DNA of 64,000 bases. Source: Diphasiastrum complanatum. Lineage: Eukaryota; Streptophyta; Lycopodiopsida; Lycopodiales; Lycopodiaceae. Where the stretch lies: the NCBI GenBank assembly GCA_029204225.1, contig CM055094.1, forward strand, positions 20,323,489-20,387,488, written 5' to 3'. This document shows, piece by piece, positions 10,536-22,947 of the stretch (within the stretch, counting starts at the first letter, position 1; every line of letters starts with the position of its first letter). The translations under genes and the position numbers were made by a program. The notes beneath the pieces were generated by a model that did no database searches, was not told where the DNA came from, and saw only the letters and a list, made by a program, of their open reading frames with translations.

Positions 10536-11408
10536 AATTCCGAATGCAATCAGGGTCATGTTTTAGCTCAATGATCTCTCTTTCACATTACAAAAGTTTT
10601 TAAAATACATCGTTCTAGGATTCGAGAATGGATTTTGGAATGAATTATACTTCATTGAAGTTTGAACGAGCTTGGAAATTTGAAGATTGAATGAAGCTGT
10701 AATCTAGGATTTTCAAAACCCAAAGTTGTTCATGCAAATTAAGTCATTTTTGTTAATATATTAAAATGTTGTAATCTAGGGTTTCCAAAAACAAATTGGA
10801 AATTTGTTAAAAAAAATGCTTATTCCTTGTTACACGACTAAATAACATATAGTTAAAAAGCATATAATGAATCTATGCTATGTTCCAAACATATGCAAGT
10901 TACATTGCATTCATTCACACTTTACAAATCATTGAAATTTGAATTTGAACGGAATCATTGAAATGAGTAGATCAATGTTTAAATGAAGCGATAAATCTAA
11001 TAATCTCCCCATTTAATTCAATTATATTTATATATTATTGGTGCATTAATAGGATAAAAACTCATTATTATTATTTTCTTTGTTTCTATTGATTCAAGCA
11101 AGCACAGCTCGTCTAGATGATGACCAGAATGCCTCTAAGGAGAAATAGTTTTTCATTTTTTTTTAATTTTGATTTTTCCTCAAATTCAAATTTAATGATC
11201 TTCCCATGTGTGGTGAGTTGGTGTCTGCACTTTATTTGGGCTTGTACACTCAAGTTCGATTCTTTGCAATCCCCCCAAATTAATATAACCAGTAACATTA
11301 TTCTCAAAGCATGTACTATGAGCTGAAAACAACACTTGGAGAGTAAAGAGTCAGGAATATGTCAAACACTTTTACACCTAGTATTTGGCAAGATCGCTTT
11401 GCGATAAA
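10536..11408 (-). repeat. AT-rich block Z with the second inverted-repeat arm
   Basis: Counterpart of 24.1-24.93 kb. It holds the inner arm of the inverted repeat at about 11,160-11,275. No gene is supported; the short frames on both strands come from the arm. Confidence 0.55.
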
Positions 11409-11433
11409 CCCCCCCCCCCCCCCCCCCCCCCCC
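11409..11433. repeat. poly-C tract, 25 bp
   Basis: An uninterrupted run of about 25 C. In the orthologous positions the tract is a G-rich run of different length (23,952-23,979; about 31,079-31,091; 36,204-36,217). Confidence 0.9.
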
Positions 11434-12499
11434 AATTCTTAATATAACCAATAACATTATTCTCAAAGCATCTAGTATGAGCTACAAACAACACTTGGTA
11501 AGTCTTAAGACTTGGAGAGTAAAGAGTTATGCATTTGTCAAATACTTTTACACCTAGCATTTGGCAAGTTAGACACAATGATAGTAATTATAAGAATGAG
11601 TTAGACAAGCTTGTGAAGCCATCTAGAGGTGATTTGTTGTTTAGTTGCCTAGCTACATATCAAGCTACCCCAAGTTACCAAACAATTTACTGTTATTTTG
11701 AGTGACAACCATGAAGCTATCATGATTTGAAATGACATCGGTATATTAAGGTACTCCCAAGTTGACCCTTTTCCAGGAAGCCTCTCTCTTGAAACTATAG
11801 CAAAAAGCTCTTATTCAAAGGAACAATCAAGGGTCGAGTACTTACCATATGAGATGAAGACCAACAAGTAGGGCAAGGAAAGAAGATGTACGGTTTACTT
11901 TGCTATGTGCTTGGAGGTATGATGAGCATGCTTGGAATATGAAGAACATGTGTTTTCCAAAAATATTAGTAGTCTCACAAAAAGGCTTGGAGTAACATTA
12001 GAATTTGGAAGTGGTGCACCTACTTTGGATGGATGATCACTAACAAACAATTTCTGTCTAGTCCTTTTGCCTTGATATGTTCCCTCTTGTCGATATGATA
12101 TTTTCATTGTGTGTCCAAATATTTTTTGAACAGAATATGTGTAACCTAATTAATGTTGATTTTGATTTAATGAGCATTCAATGGTCATTTAATACATTAA
12201 ATCAAATATCAACGATGAGAACATATATATATACACAACGAGAAGAAGGTATATCTAGATCATAGATTATGAACTAAAGTGGACATTTCAAAAGCAGTGG
12301 AGAGATAGATTAGCATTTGAGTGCCATATACATTGGCCCTAGATGACTATAATGGTCAATCTTAAAAGCTCCAATCAACAAATGTTGATGTTTTCAATGT
12401 ACTCAATTCAAAAAATTGCGCCTAAAGGATTTTCTTCATAACATTTGTTCAGGAATAGTGGGCATCATGCTTATGATATTGCTCGTGCAGCCACTTGGA
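11434..12499 (-). repeat. block Y downstream of ORF-X
   Basis: Minus-strand copy of the 22.95-24.0 kb block. It contains a 70-codon frame at 11,895-12,107 that stays open in three copies (also 23,289-23,501 and 30,416-30,628). The surrounding sequence is equally conserved, so this need not mean selection. It is probably the 3' part of the ORF-X module. Confidence 0.45.
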
Positions 12500-14050
12500 T
12501 CAGGTTCGAGTCAGCATTTGTCTTCGACCAGCAAATACTTTTGATCTCTGGGTGTAAGCCTTATCAGCATTGATGATAAAGCCTGAAGTGCACATCTCAT
12601 CAAAGATTTGTATGGAGTCTGCAGGAAAGTATTGTATCCGTAAATAGATCCTGGTATCCTCCATGTAAAGCGCCGGTTTGTTGGGATTGATGAAAAATTG
12701 TGGATCCTGCTCAAACCTTCTGCCCATGACAGTCATCAGAAACTGGCAGAACTTGTGTTGTAGCTTGATTGTAGGATCGTCAGAATCGGAAGTTAATTTG
12801 CAAAAGTTCTTGATGGATGTATGACATTCGTTCTGAGAAGAGAACGAGCCATCTATTATCGCAAAGTTGCAAGGATATGCTGATATGTTGTCTTCCGATC
12901 TCCATGCTAGCGCTCGTCTTCTACAAAAACTTGGGTCGAAAGAAGGATCATTCTGAATTTGCTTTGGTGATTGATCAAGCATTTCATAGACGTACGTATC
13001 TTTGAGGAATGGAGCTCTCCAACCAGTCGACGCAATTAAATCGGGCTGAGAAGAGCTCCCGATCAAATTAGATGCTGTCGTTGGAACTAACTTGTCCCCG
13101 TCTTTTCGTACTATCAAAATCGAATTTCTGGCATGCTTATGATTTTGCTCACGTAGCCAGTTGAAGCAGGTTCGAGTCAGTATTTGTCTTCGAACAGTAA
13201 ATGCTTTTGATCTCTGGGTGTACATGTAACTCTCATCAGTATTGATGATAAATCCTGAAGTGCACATCTCTTCGAAGATATGTATGGAGTCTGCAGGAAA
13301 GTATTGAATCTGTCTATAGATCCTGGTATCCTCCATGTGAAGGACCGCTTTGTTGGGATTGATGGAAAATTGTGGATCTTGCTCAAACCTTTGGCCCATG
13401 ACAGTCATCAGAAACTGGGAGAACTTGTGTTGTAGCTGGATTGTAGGATCGCGAGAATCGGAACTCAGTTCCCATAAATTATTGATTGATGTATGACATT
13501 CCTTCTGAGAAGAGAACGAGCCATCTATTATCGCGAAGTTGCAAGGATATGCTGATATGTTGTCTTCCGATCTCCATGCTCGTCTTCTACGAAATCTTGG
13601 GTCGAAAGAAGGATCATTCTGGACTTGCTTTGGTGCTTGCTCAAGCCTTTCATTCACGTGCGTATCTTTGAGGACTGGAGCTCTCCAACCGGTAGACGCC
13701 ATTAATTCTGGCTGAGAAGAGCTTTCGATCAAATTAGATGCCGTCGTTGGAACTGACTTCTCCGCGTCTTTCCGTCCTACCATAATCGAATTACTGATAT
13801 CATGTGCCTCCAAATCTCTTCCGCATATAGATTTTGTAGTTTCTGATATTTTGGCCAAACGGATTTTCTCAGCCGCCGATACTATGTTCATTTCTAGGTC
13901 CTGCTCCATCTTCCTAAGCCGATGTTGGAGATCAACAATCCTTTTCTGAGCCTCTTCAGCCTCCTGTAAATGACGAAAATAAGAGGCGAAATCAGACGGA
14001 CAGAGAACATCGATAATGCAGAGAGAGAGAGAGAGAGATATTCCATGCAT
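12500..14050 (-). CDS. ORF-X, two-repeat protein of unknown function (516 codons)
   Basis: The longest copy of a recurrent ORF. The first ~30 residues, encoded by a (CT)n stretch, are probably intron: TTTACAG before G-A-G-G-C-T-G-A-A-G (about 13,965) looks like a 3' splice site. The real exon would then begin with a coiled-coil-like segment (E-E-A-Q-K-R-I-V-D-L-Q-H-R-L-R-K-M-E). The rest is two tandem copies of a ~222-residue repeat (668 bp period). Each has W-R-A-P-x-L-K-D-T, D-P-S-F-D-P, W-R-S-E-D-N-I-S-A-Y-P-C-N-F-A-I-I-D-G-S, and F-E-Q-D-P-Q-F-x-I-N-P-N-K. No catalytic motif or known domain is recognised. Other copies (16.2, 21.9, 29.1, 35.6 kb) are broken or partial. Confidence 0.5.
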   Translation of the reverse strand: MHGISLSLSLCIIDVLCPSDFASYFRHLQEAEEAQKRIVDLQHRLRKMEQDLEMNIVSAAEKIRLAKISETTKSICGRDLEAHDISNSIMVGRKDAEKSVPTTASNLIESSSQPELMASTGWRAPVLKDTHVNERLEQAPKQVQNDPSFDPRFRRRRAWRSEDNISAYPCNFAIIDGSFSSQKECHTSINNLWELSSDSRDPTIQLQHKFSQFLMTVMGQRFEQDPQFSINPNKAVLHMEDTRIYRQIQYFPADSIHIFEEMCTSGFIINTDESYMYTQRSKAFTVRRQILTRTCFNWLREQNHKHARNSILIVRKDGDKLVPTTASNLIGSSSQPDLIASTGWRAPFLKDTYVYEMLDQSPKQIQNDPSFDPSFCRRRALAWRSEDNISAYPCNFAIIDGSFSSQNECHTSIKNFCKLTSDSDDPTIKLQHKFCQFLMTVMGRRFEQDPQFFINPNKPALYMEDTRIYLRIQYFPADSIQIFDEMCTSGFIINADKAYTQRSKVFAGRRQMLTRT

Positions 14051-15239
14051 TGCATTCTATTTGTACTAAGTTGGTTTCGGGTTAGACGTTGAGGCATTGT
14101 AGTCATATGTATAGAGCATCCCATCCTTAAAGGAGAACTTGTGACCATTCTCTAGGTGACTTGAATAAGCCCGTCCCTTTCACACTCATAGCCATCTATA
14201 CTATACACCCCCCCCTTACAACAATCAAATTTTACTTGTCCAAGAATAGGAGAAAGATAGGCATGAGAAAAGGTCACAATTGTATCACATTTTAGTTGCC
14301 CAAGACAAAGGTAGTGCATGAGAAATTAAGGCAACAGGAAAGGCACATTCACAGGTTTGTTTGAAGGGAGCTTTTCATGTCACATAAGCACGAAGAGATG
14401 TGACGAAATAAAAGGTGAAAGTAGATTAATATTGATGTGTGATGTCCCTTTGTGTGAATATTTTCTAGATCCAAACATCTAGTGTGTGGCTGTTAGGCTA
14501 GAGATAGCATGATATATTAATCTCAACATCCATTGGAGCGAGCTTCCGATCCACTTGAACATGAAACTTACAAGACTATTTGCTTCATGATGTAAATGTG
14601 AATCCAACTTATCAACCATTACAAAAAATTTGAGGACAAAAAGGGCCTCTCAAAAACATACCTTTTATTTTTTTTCTCAAAAGTTTCTTCCACATGGTCC
14701 AATCAAAAGACTCAAATTTGAAATTTACGTAACGTAGCTCCTTCAAATTGATTTTCTTTTCTTTTTAAAAGAACTGTGATTTTGCGTCGGGGGCAACCCG
14801 TAAATAAGCCATTTTATTTGTAGTATAGTGTGCAACTCAGCAAAAAAATAGCGTAACTTTTGAACGGCAGCTCAGATAGAGATGATTACGGTGCCATTAG
14901 AAAGCCCTCGACGAGAGCTTTTCCAACGACACCCAACATGACCCAGTTCCGAGCTACGATGAAGAAGGGAGTAGCATTATGGTGCACTTAAGAGTAAAGG
15001 ATCAAGCAAATACTTATAAAACTGGTATATGGCAAGTTAGACACAATGATAAATTCATGAGAATAAGTTAGTGAAGCTCAAAAAGTCATATTGGAGTGAG
15101 TTCTTGCCAAGTCCCAATTTGTTACCTTGCTATTTGTGAACTTGCCCCAAGATAAGGTGAAAAACAACTTTTAATATTACGAATGACAACCACGAAGCTA
15201 TCATAGTTTCAATCGACATCGATATAATTAAACAACAAA
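14051..15239. repeat. block P, first copy of a 2.88-kb tandem duplication
   Basis: Noncoding, repeated at 16,896-18,120 and 49,165-50,215. Matching landmarks are 2,880 bp apart between the first two copies. It contains part of the TATA-block sequence at about 14,440-14,620. No gene seen. Confidence 0.7.
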
Positions 15240-15900
15240 AATCATCACATACATGGGAACATTACAAAAAATCACAATATCACGCTTTACTGCCATGCTG
15301 CCATGCTTGCCTTTTAGAAAATGAAAACAAACTCTGATGGGAGAAGATTTGATGCTGGCACTTCCTTCTTCAGGCATGGAAATGGAATTCAGAAGCTTTG
15401 AAAAGCTATAGCTTCAAAGGATCGATTTTCCATCTTTTAGTGGCGATCTATCATTCGCTACGACCGTGCTTGATTACTCCTTCGCATCCTTGGACACCAT
15501 CTACATACATCATCCACGGATCCGGAGGGCCATCATCATCCATTTTCAAAAACCCTAAGCTTTCGAGATCTGCTACATTACACAAAAATCATCACATCTA
15601 GCACTAGCCAAATGCTGAGGGGTAGTGCTACTGGAGCTTGTCAAAACCGCACATTCAACACCGATTTGGGTTGAAAGATCGCTACTAGTACGTTACTGCG
15701 AAGAAACATCATCGTTTCCACATCCTATCAGAACGACATTGCTCCAAATTTTTCCACAAATTTCTAGTCTCCATACACTGTCGAGCAATACTCTACATAC
15801 ACTGCTCATAGAGTCGAGCCCCCATACTCGCATTCACTGTGGACCGAATTGAGCGTCCATACTCTGCATACAAAGTTGACCGAGATGAGTCCATCAAAAG
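15240..15900 (+). repeat. blocks k and l (leader of ORF-M), ORF-M missing
   Basis: Corresponds to 18,121-18,780. Here it ends at about 15,900 in a fragment of block Z instead of continuing into ORF-M. Short frames (for example 15,625-15,852) are conserved in several copies but unrecognised. Confidence 0.55.
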
Positions 15901-16225
15901 TAAAATACATCGTTCTAGGATTCGAGAATGGATTTTGGAATGAATTATATTTCACTGAAGTTTGAACAAGCTTAGAAATTTGAAGATTGAATGAAGCTGT
16001 AATCTAGGATTTTCAAAACTGAAAGTTGTTCATGCAAATTAACTCATTTTTGTTAATATATTAAAATGTTGTAATCTAGGGTTTCCAAAAACAAATTGAA
16101 AATTTGTTAAAAAAAATGCTTATTCCTTGTTACACGACTAAATAACATATAGTTAAAAAGCATATAATGAATCTATGCTATGTTCCAAACATATGCAAGT
16201 TACATTGCATTCGTTCACACTTGCA
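15901..16225 (-). repeat. fragment of block Z
   Basis: Matches 10,606-10,930 closely and in the same orientation, joined abruptly to block l on one side and to ORF-X sequence on the other. Confidence 0.75.
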
Positions 16226-16811
16226 TTGTGTTGTAGCTGGATTGTAGGATCGTGAGAATCGGAACTCAGTTCCCAGAAATTATTGATTGATGTATGACAT
16301 TCCTTATGAGAAGAGAACGAGCCATCTATTATCGCAAAGTTGCAAGGATATGCTGATATGTTGTCTTCCGATCTCCATGCTCGTCTTCTACGAAATCTTG
16401 GGTCGAAAGAAGGATCATTCTGGACTTGCTTTGGTGCTTGCTCAAGCCTTTCATTCACGTGCGTATCTGTGAGGTTCTCCAACCGGTAGACGCCATTAAT
16501 TCTGGCTGAGAAGAGCTCCCGATCAAATTAGATGCCGTCGTTGGAACTGACTTGTCTGCGTCTTTGCGTCCTACTAGAATCGAATTACTGATATCATGTG
16601 CCTCCAAATCTCTTCCGCATATAGATTTCGTAGTTTTTGATATTTTGGCATACGGATTTTCTCAGCCGCCGATACTATGTTCATTTCTAGGTCCTACTCC
16701 ATCTTCCTAAGCCGATGTTGGAGATCAACAATCCTTCTCTGAGACTCTTCAGCCTCCTGTAAATGATGAAAATAGGAGGCGAAATCAGAAGGATAGAGAA
16801 CATCGACAATA

Positions 16812-16893
<82 letters not shown>

Positions 16894-16895
16894 TT
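16226..16895 (-). pseudogene. ORF-X, partial copy with (GA)n in its putative intron
   Basis: It carries the first repeat of ORF-X up to about I-Q-L-Q-H, then breaks. Small deletions near 16,475 and 16,648 disrupt the frame. The (GA)n tract at 16,815-16,890 is 76 bp, against about 19 bp in the 14.0 kb copy. Confidence 0.7.
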
Positions 16896-18120
16896 CCATG
16901 CATTGCGTTCTATTTGTACTATTTCGGGTTAGAAGTTGAGGCATTGTAGTCATATGTATAGAGCATCCCATCCTTAAAGGAGAACTTGTGACCATTCTCT
17001 AGGTGACTTGAATAAGCCCGCCCTCCATTATTTCAAAGTCAAGAATAATCCATGCCCCTTTCACACTCATAGCCATCTATATTATACACCCCTCCCTTAC
17101 AACAATCAAATTTTACTTGTCCAAGAATAGGAGAAAGATAAGCATGAGAAAAGTTCACAATTGTATCACATTTTAGTTGCCCAAGATAAAGGTAGTGCAT
17201 GAGAAATTAAGGCAATAGGAAAGGCACATTCACAGGTTTGTTTGAAGGGAGCTTTTCATGTCGCATAAGCACGAAGAGATGTGACGAAATAAAAGTTGAA
17301 AGTAGATTAATATTGATGTGTGATGTCCCTTTATGTGAATATTTTCTGGATCCAAACATCTAGTGTGTGGCTGTTAGGCTAGAGATAGCATGATATATTA
17401 ATCTCAACATCCATTGGGGCGAGCTTCCGATCCACTTGAACATGAAACTTACAAGACTATCTGCTTCATGACGTGAATGTGAATCCAACTTATCAACCAT
17501 TACAGAAAAATTGAGCACAAAAGGAGCCTTTCAAAAACATACCTTTTATTTTTTTCCTCAAAAGTTTCTTCCACATGGTCCAATCAAAACACTCAAATTT
17601 GAAATGTACGTAACATAGCTCCTTCAAATTGATTTTCTTTTCTTTTTAAAAGAACTGTGATTTTGCATCGGGGGCAGCCCGTAAGTAAGCCATTTTATTT
17701 GTAGTATAGTATGCAACTCAGCAAAAAAACAGTGTAACTTTTGAACGACAACTCGGATAGAGACGATTATGGTGCCATTAGAAAGCCCTCGACGAGAGCT
17801 TTTTCAACGACACCCAACATGACCCAGTTCCGAGCTACGATGAAGAAGTTATGGCCAGTAAGGGAGTAGCATTATGGTGCACTTAAGAGTAAAGGATCAA
17901 GCAATACTTATAAAACTGGTATATGGCAAGTTAGACACAATGATAAATTCATGAGAATAAGTTAGTGAAGCTCAAAAAGTCATTTGGAGTGAGTTCTTGC
18001 CGAGTCCCAATTTGTTACCTTGCTATTTGCGAACTTGCCCCAAGATAAGGTGAAAAAAAACTTTTAATATTACGAATGACAACCACGAAGCTGTCAACAT
18101 CGATATAATTAAACAACAAA
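16896..18120. repeat. block P, second tandem copy
   Basis: Copy of 14,051-15,239 with an offset of 2,880 bp. No gene seen. Confidence 0.7.
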
Positions 18121-18855
18121 AATCATCACGTACATGGGAACATTACAAAAAATCACAATATCACGCTTTACAGCCATGCTGCCATGCATGCTGTTTAGGA
18201 AATGGAAACAAACTCTGATGGGAGAAGATTTGATGCTGGCACTTCCTTCTTCAGGCATGGAAATGAAATTCAGAAGCCTTGAAAAGCTATAGCTTCAAAG
18301 GATCGATTTTCCATCTTTTAGTGGCGATCTATCATTCGCTATGACAGTGCTTGATTACTCCTTCGCATCTTTGGACACCATCTACATACATCCACCACGG
18401 ATCCGGAGCGCCATCATCATCCATTTTCAAAAACCCTAAGCGGCCGAGATCTACTACATTACACAAAAATCGTCACATCTAGCACGAGCCAAATGCTGAG
18501 GGGTAGTGCTCCTTGAGCTTTTCAAAACTGCACATTCAACAACGATTTGGGTTGAAAGCTCGCTACTAGTACGTTACTCCGAAGAAACATCATCGTTTCC
18601 ACATCCTATCAAAACGACATTGCTCCAAAATTTTCCACAAATTTCTAGTCTCCATACACTGCCGAGCAATACTCTACATACACTGCTGATAGAGCCGAGT
18701 CCCCATACTCTGCATTCACTGTGGACCGAGCTGAGTGTCCATACTCTGCATACAAAGTGACCGAGATGAGTCCATCAAAAGTTGACCGAGCCGAGACACC
18801 ACTTGTCTGTTACTAGAGCCGAACCTTCAACAGAGTCCTTCGCTGAGTCCAGAAC
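18121..18855 (+). repeat. blocks k and l, leader of ORF-M
   Basis: Leader block as at 58,141-58,929. It runs into the ORF-M ATG at 18,856. Block l is made of diverged repeats around CCGAGC...CATACTCTGCAT. Confidence 0.55.
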
Positions 18856-20310
18856 ATGTCTGCCACAACATCTTCCAGTTCTGATGACCCAATTCTAGAC
18901 AGAATTGACATCACCATGGAAATCCTCGATATCTCTGAGATGAACACTTGGTACCAGGAGACACACCAGTTCCTGAGCCACATAGAGTTCCAACTTTCTC
19001 TTTTGATCAGTGGCTACCAGAGCCCATTTTGATTGCATATTGCTTATAACCCCACCTACAGATTTTCCAGTTCATGTTACCTCCTAACCAAAATTTTGTT
19101 TATATTATCCCTATTTCTGGAGCTAGCCTCAATACATTTGGCTTCCCTAGGGGACCAAACACAGTTAGTAGGACCCTCAAAAAAATTGAATCCATAGCAT
19201 ACTTCAAATACATAGACCCCTCAGCGGACAAATGGAAAAAAAAGGATGGTTATCCTATTGAGGTCATAAACGATAAGCCCTTAGCTGCTCCGTGCGCCTA
19301 TCTAACGAAATATACATAGGGCTATAGGTCCAAGATCATGCGTATCACCATGAAACTATTCCACATGATGGTTGATTCTAGACTACATGATCAGAACCTT
19401 TATGACTGGGCCCAATTTCCTTCCAACTGCCTCCATGACTATATCAAGAACAAGCAAACCTCCATTTATTGGGCTATCTTTTGATGGATGTCACTTTAAA
19501 GCAGTTTAGGGTTTAGGACCTCGATTTTGAGACCACTTGATGCTAGCAGATAATATCTTGGGAGACTCCCTCAGAACCAGCCAAAGAATACCAACTCTAC
19601 TTCCAGGCCTATTGCAACAGATTCCACCCAAGCAGCATCTCAAAAGAGAAAGAGTTCCTCCTCTCAACAAGGGCCAACTACAAAGCACCAAAAGGTCGGC
19701 CTAGTAAAGCTTACATCGAGAAAGACACCCATGTCCTCTTTGTCACAGATGAAGGATCATTCTGCTGAAGAGTCTTTTGCTCAATATGAAGACACCACCA
19801 CACTGGTCCAATCACCACCAACACAACAATCCAGACAAAGGACCAAGATACAAGCGAAACGTCATGCTTCATCAGATGAAATAGACTCTGATGATATGGA
19901 GTCTGAAGGCGAGAAGCTCCTACGCAAGCCCAAATCCAAGAAAGTAGCCACACAATCTCCACAGGATACATATGGGTCAGAAGAATCACAAGACACGAGC
20001 TCTTGATTTTATATGGCATCACAACAACAATTATCACCGACTCATGCCATAGATGCTGCAGTTAGCACCTTCACTGATGACACAGTTGCGGATTCCCATA
20101 TTACTACATCGACACCTCCACGTTCGCCGACACTACACCGACACCTCCACGTTCACCATAGCCACAAGCAGTACAAGAAGACATGTTGACAACCATAGCA
20201 GACCAGCAAAGCGCAAGCACAACTTCAACAGAAGCAGAGGTGCAGCCCCTACCACAATCCCAACATGCAACATTTCTTTGCCTAGTGGGACGAGTTTGTG
20301 AAGAAACTTA
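18856..20310 (+). pseudogene. ORF-M, nearly full-length decayed copy
   Basis: It starts M-S-A-T-T-S-S-S and runs to a stop near 19,030. The conserved middle (F-G-F-P-R-G-P-N-T-V, A-Y-F-K-Y-I-D-P-S-A-D-K-W) continues in another frame at 19,074-19,319. Then come stops, the L-Y-D-W-A-Q-F motif, the H-A-S-S-D-E acidic stretch (about 19,860) and a Thr/Pro/Gln-rich tail to about 20,310. Copies at 45.8-46.9 (-), 51.0-51.7 and 58.9-60.0 kb share these motifs, each with different lesions. Family not recognised. Confidence 0.5.
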
Positions 20311-20380
20311 GCTCTCCCAATCCTACTTTCAATCTTGTTGAGAATCCTTTCCCTGAACAACCCACAAAGTTCACCTGACA

Positions 20381-21912
20381 TAGATGTTTGGATCCAGAAA
20401 ATATTCACACAAAGGGACATAGGTCTACCACGTAGGTCTGCCACGTAGTTTTCAATCAATCAAAGGGAAGGTAGATCCTTATCTTTGGTACTATAATAGT
20501 TAGTTCTTGGACTTATTGAGATCTTAGAAATTAAATTTTAGGGTCAGCTCAAAGTTTTTGACAAGTGCTCATCAAGTGAATGCATTTCTAGTCAAGAATG
20601 TGTTCAATTTTGCTTGATTTGTGATATAGTTTGGATTGATTATTGCTTGGTGATTCAACTGATCTTGTAAGAATGATTGGAAGAGGCATATTTATGTGCA
20701 TATGATTCCTTTTGATTCAGGTTAGGTGAATTCTATATCCTTGTGAAGTCGAGATAAAAGAGGAGGCAGTTCTATATCCAATTTTTATGCAAATTCAAGT
20801 AGTTTCCATTCTTGTTAACATTAATAGATATGATTTGGCTTAAGATTGGGTAGGTTCTTATTGAGAGGTCAAGTTTTGAGCTTTTTCAAGTCCCTAGGTA
20901 GTGGGATATCTAGTCTTTCAATCATTTCTATTTTGCATCTATTCAAGAAGAAGCAAACTCAAAGTCAAGCAAATCTTGGTCAAGAGGAAGAGGAGAGCTC
21001 TCATGAAGATTTCGTCATGATGTCAAGTTTCTCTTCTTCAAGCATAAGAGGTGAAGGCCCTTGGTGGATAGATAGTGGGGCTAGCTCCCACATGACAGGT
21101 AAGAGGGAGTATTTTTAAACCTTATCTAACTAAGAAGGACCCATCAAGTCAATTTTTACAGCAAATAATTATGCTTGTAAGATAGAAGGAATAGGATCCA
21201 TACCTTTATGCTTGGGATTTTCAAGGAAAATCAAGATTGATGGAGTCCTTTACATTTCTAGTATCACTGAGAACTTGCTTAGTGTAGGACAATTGCTTCA
21301 CAATGGTTTGATTGTGGAGTTTGCCACAAATACATGTAACATCAAGAAGGATGGCAAGATCATTGCTAAAGGCATAAGGTTTGGAAGATTGTTCAAACTA
21401 GATGCCTATGTGGATGCTAATGTTGTGATGCTAGCCAAGGAGACCAAGCTATCCAACCATATTCTACGGCACAAAAGACTTGGCCACATCAACTCAAAAT
21501 CCATGGAGATCATGTGCAAGGAGGAGCTTGCCTCAGGACTTCCAAGATCCTTGGCAAAGTATATATGATGTTCCAACTCTCTACAATGACAACATTTCAG
21601 TCCCACACCTTGCAACCAACCCAATCTTCCATGCAAGACCAAAACATATCGAGATCTCTCATCATTTTGTGTCAGAGAAGGTGCAATCTAAGGAGATATC
21701 TTTGGAGCATGTGGAAAGTAGTGCATGTGTTGCTGATATCCTCACTAGACCACTTCAAAGAGCTGCATTTGTGAAGTTAAGGTTAGCCCTAGGGTTGATA
21801 GCAATTCTATGTTATCTTCAAACTAGTTGTGAGGAGGAGTGTTAAATTTACACAAGCTAGTTTGCATAAATTCCACTTGTAAATGACTTTGAGGCCATGA
21901 TGTGGGATGTCA
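20381..21912 (+). pseudogene. internally deleted Copia-B element, 5' part to start of 3' LTR
   Basis: Leader (20,381-20,765), then a gag stub, then the protease with intact D-S-G-A-S (about 21,075), and the pre-integrase H-K-R-L-G-H-I-N (about 21,475). At about 21,570 the sequence jumps straight to the C-terminal RNase H region (H-A-R-P-K-H-I-E-I...A-D-I-L-T-R-P-L), so integrase and reverse transcriptase are missing. A polypurine tract GAGGAGGAG (21,831-21,839) is followed by the LTR start TGTTAAATTTACAC (about 21,840). The LTR is cut after about 73 bp, where ORF-X sequence begins. The copy at 55.4-56.8 kb shares both internal deletions. Confidence 0.85.
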
Positions 21913-22947
21913 CACGTGAATGAACATAGTATCGGCGGCTGAGAAAATCCGTTTGGCCAAAATATCAAAAACTACGAAATCTATATGCGGAAGAGATTTG
22001 GAGGCGGGCCAAAGGTTTGAGCAAGATCCACAATTTTCTATCAATCCCAACAAAGCGGTCCTTCACATGGAGGATACCAGGATCTATTTACGGATTCAAT
22101 ACTTTCCTGCAGACTCCATACATATCTTCAAAGAGATGTGCACTTCAGGATTTATCATCAATGCTGATGAGGGTTACATGTACACCCAGAGATCAAAAGA
22201 ATTTACTGGTCGAAGACAAATACTGACTCGAAACTGCTTCAACTGGCTACGTGAGCAAAATCATAAGCATGCCAGTAAGTCGACTCTGATAGGACGAAAA
22301 GACGGGGACAAGTCAGTTCCAACGACGACATCTAATTTGATCGGGAGCTCTTCTCAGCTAGATTTAATTGCGTCGACCGGTTGGAGAGCTCCATTCCTCA
22401 AAGATACGTACGTCTATGAAATGCTTGATCAATCACCAACGCAAATTCAGAATGATCCTTCTTTCGACCCAAGTTTTCGTAGAAGACGAGCGCTAGCATG
22501 GAGATCGGAAGACAACATATCAGCATAGCCTTACAACTTTGCGATAATAGATGGCTCGTTCTCTTCTCATAAGGAATGTCATACATCCATCAAGAATTTT
22601 TGCAAATTAACTTCTGATTCTGACGATCCTACAATCAAGCTACAACACAAGTTCTGCCAGTTTCTGATGACTGTCATGGGCCGAAGGTTTGAGCAGGATC
22701 CACAATTTTTCATCAATCCCAACAAACCGGCGCTTCACATGGAGGATACTAGGATCTATTAACAGATACAATACTTTCCTGCAAACTCCATACAAATCTT
22801 CGAAGAGATGTGCAGTTCATCATCAATGCTGATAAGGCTTACACCCAGAGATCAAAAGCATTTGCTGGTCGAAGACAAATGCTGACTCGAACCTGCTCCA
22901 AGTGGCTGCACGAGCAATATCATAAGCATGATGCCCACTATTCCTGA
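21913..22947 (+). pseudogene. ORF-X, decayed copy (tandem unit 1)
   Basis: Plus-strand copy of the 12.5-14.05 kb ORF. It starts at M-N-I-V-S-A-A-E-K, lacks most of the first repeat, and has a TAG at 22,526 plus an early stop near 22,760 in the second repeat. It ends at a TGA near 22,947. Confidence 0.7.
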
